Origin: Deltaproteobacteria bacterium RIFCSPHIGHO2_02_FULL_44_16
Lineage (GTDB): Bacteria; UBA10199; 2-02-FULL-44-16
DNA length: 64,000 nucleotides
Reading direction: 5' to 3'
Assembly: GCA_001798185.1 (NCBI GenBank)
Contig: MGRM01000011.1
Coordinates: 25,938-89,937, forward strand
The position numbers were made by a program, and so were the translations under genes. The notes under the pieces were generated by a model that saw only the letters and a list, made by a program, of their open reading frames with translations, had not been told where the DNA came from and made no database searches. This document shows positions 62,670 through 64,000 of the stretch, one piece after another. How positions within the stretch are numbered: position 1 is the stretch's first letter; every line of letters begins with the position of its first letter.

Positions 62670-62672
62670 CTA

Positions 62673-62751
62673 GGGGTCAAGTCTTGACTTTTCACTTTTT
62701 AACTTTGTGCAACCAACGATAGAGTGTTGACTCATGTCAAGACTTGACCCC
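62673..62751. repeat. REP-like inverted repeat GGGGTCAAGTCTTGAC
   Basis: 16-bp perfect arms (62673-62688 and 62736-62751) around a 47-bp centre. The form is typical of REP elements moved by Y1 transposases; none is present. Confidence 0.8.
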
Positions 62752-62768
62752 ATTGACATTGATCTATT

Positions 62769-63896
62769 TCAGATCGCTTCAATACAGGCCTCAACAAGAT
62801 GTTGACTACCGTCTACCGTCGAGAAATGGAGAGCTGCTTCAATGAGCAGTTGTAAATTCGTGGCTTTCATCTTTCTTAAAAGCTCGCATTGGATCGCGGG
62901 GTTCGAGATTTTTGGGAGTAACGTATCCAATACTCTGGTAAAAGCGGCCGGATTATTCGTGCTGATCCTGCTTTCAATATATCGCTTCAGCGTTGCTTGG
63001 GCTTCATCAGTCTGGCCAACATCATTGAGCAATTTGAACAAATCATCTAAATCGTCATTACTATTTCTCGCTTGTATCTCCCGGATTCTGCGCCATTTAT
63101 CCTCTCGGAGAGCAACAGAGAGTTCCTCTCGAAGTCCGTCCAACTCTGGTAATTTTTGAATTTTGACAAGGAACATTTCGCTTGGAAGAAGATCACAATT
63201 TTTAAAAGCTGCTTTAAATATTGCTCCAATAACGGGTTGAAGATTTTTAAGTTGACCGTTGTATTGGGATAAAAAACCAGCAAAAGTGTCTTCGTATAAA
63301 GCACATCCACCCTTCAGATCATCCGGAGACTTGCTACTTTTGATTGCCGCCAAGAACTTGTTTCCGGCAACGTTGGCTTCTGCCAGTTTTTGTTCATCAA
63401 CGGCGCTTGGCGGCTCAGCAGATTCTTCCACGCCTTTGAACGAAAATTCCACGATGCCGCTTTGGGTTACGATGTAAAAATCAGAGGATATTTCATGCGT
63501 GGAATTCGAGGGCTGGTGTTTTTTCCTTCCGAACGCCGCAAACTCCGCGCCAGTGACAACAATGGCAACATCGTGAGGCCCCGCAACAAACAGTGTTTCT
63601 TCACTCCACCAACACATGCCCTCCGATGCTTGTTCCAAGAGGCGATTGACTTCGGCTACGGGGTTAAATCCACCGCTGAGAATTTGGCCCAAAGGTACCT
63701 GTCCGATGAGACGAGAAACATCCAAGTTCCTAAGATATCCATCGGGTGTCGGATCAGCATCAAAAGGCAAACACCGTGCTCCATCGTCAGATGCGGACAC
63801 CGGTTCATTTTCCGCTGAAAACTCCTCAGGATGCATACAGACACCCAAATGAACATAATATTGGGCGACATCTCTTTTCAGCGCCACGTATGCCAT
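62769..63896 (-). CDS. Uncharacterised 375-aa protein
   Basis: 375 aa from the ATG preceded by AAGGAAG. No signal peptide or membrane segment. The N-terminal half (about 1-150) contains YVALKRDVAQYYVHLGVC and SEETLFVAGPHDVAIVVTG; the C-terminal half is helical and may include repeat helices (LFKLLNDVGQTDEAQATL, VLDTLLPKISNPAIQ). I do not recognise the family. The last gene before the window edge, next to a toxin-antitoxin-like module. Confidence 0.7.
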   Translation of the reverse strand: MAYVALKRDVAQYYVHLGVCMHPEEFSAENEPVSASDDGARCLPFDADPTPDGYLRNLDVSRLIGQVPLGQILSGGFNPVAEVNRLLEQASEGMCWWSEETLFVAGPHDVAIVVTGAEFAAFGRKKHQPSNSTHEISSDFYIVTQSGIVEFSFKGVEESAEPPSAVDEQKLAEANVAGNKFLAAIKSSKSPDDLKGGCALYEDTFAGFLSQYNGQLKNLQPVIGAIFKAAFKNCDLLPSEMFLVKIQKLPELDGLREELSVALREDKWRRIREIQARNSNDDLDDLFKLLNDVGQTDEAQATLKRYIESRISTNNPAAFTRVLDTLLPKISNPAIQCELLRKMKATNLQLLIEAALHFSTVDGSQHLVEACIEAI

Positions 63897-64000
63897 AATT
63901 GTACTTCCTTTATATAGGGCACCTCTAAAAACTTCCTTGAGTGGCATTGATTATCTTGGATAAAATGTGGTGGTGATGTAGAAGGAAGACATGAGCCACT

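Overview
The window reads as a chromosomal segment of a Gram-negative bacterium, most like an uncultured deltaproteobacterial-type lineage. This is inferred from gene content and not from a marker tree. The evidence is BamA, Skp/OmpH, LolCDE, IHF-type HU, a six-S1-domain ribosomal protein S1, a PhoB-type regulator, an HD-GYP regulator, several lipoproteins and a giant exported protein with a Cys-x-Cys/membrane C-terminus. There is no rRNA, CRISPR array or intact transposase. Base composition is moderate and most genes lie on the minus strand in tight operons, many with 4-bp start/stop overlaps.

Layout. 1-2.7 kb: a complete transcription unit for a 33-residue lysine-rich protein, then larB-larE-HAD phosphatase and an initiator-type tRNA-Met. 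2.9-6.3 kb: HD-GYP response regulator, a Cys/Met-metabolism PLP enzyme, an M48-peptidase remnant and a lipoprotein isoaspartyl methyltransferase. 6.4-10.8 kb: a 1482-aa secreted protein. 11-19.3 kb: comEA-tsaE-acpS-pdxJ-folP-ftsH-tilS, a gamma-carbonic-anhydrase-like protein, a DUF151 nuclease and miaB. 19.3-25 kb: two small proteins, an AMIN/amidase, mutS and a short meaB. 25.2-27.6 kb: an unrecognised plus-strand cluster of three related small helical proteins and a fourth gene. 27.7-34.8 kb: lapA, HIT, IHF, sppA, rpsA, a response regulator abutting tRNA-Gly, pgsA and nadB. 34.8-38.5 kb: dnaJ and dnaK. 38.5-41.9 kb: an accessory patch (DUF2441-like protein, DinD, two membrane proteins, Bro-N protein) with a second dnaK tail and twin palindromes. 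41.9-49.5 kb: amidase, rsmI, nadE, SCP2, TPR lipoprotein, DUF2752, DUF4870, acyl-CoA synthetase, yraN and rpmB. 49.5-61.6 kb: spoT, gmk, yicC, FHA protein, skp, bamA, lolD, two lolC/E genes and lysS. 61.6-64 kb: a Phd-nucleotidyltransferase/HEPN toxin-antitoxin-like pair, a gene remnant and a 375-aa unknown.

How it fits together. Housekeeping groups dominate: tRNA modification (tsaE, tilS, miaB), cofactors (pdxJ, folP, nadB, nadE, acpS), envelope biogenesis (bamA, skp, lolCDE, lapA, amidases), stress and translation (dnaK/dnaJ, spoT, rpsA, IHF). Between them lie many short dispersed palindromic repeats. The items I consider most worth following up are the three-gene paralogous cluster at 25.2-26.6 kb and its ~145-bp neighbour. 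That neighbour is a structured element found twice in full and once as a fragment, always just after a stop codon and in the same orientation, with covarying stem pairs. The dnaK-tail duplication, the near-identical perfect palindromes at 39.8 and 40.9 kb, and the tRNA-Gly/regulator junction with a 1-nt gap are also notable.
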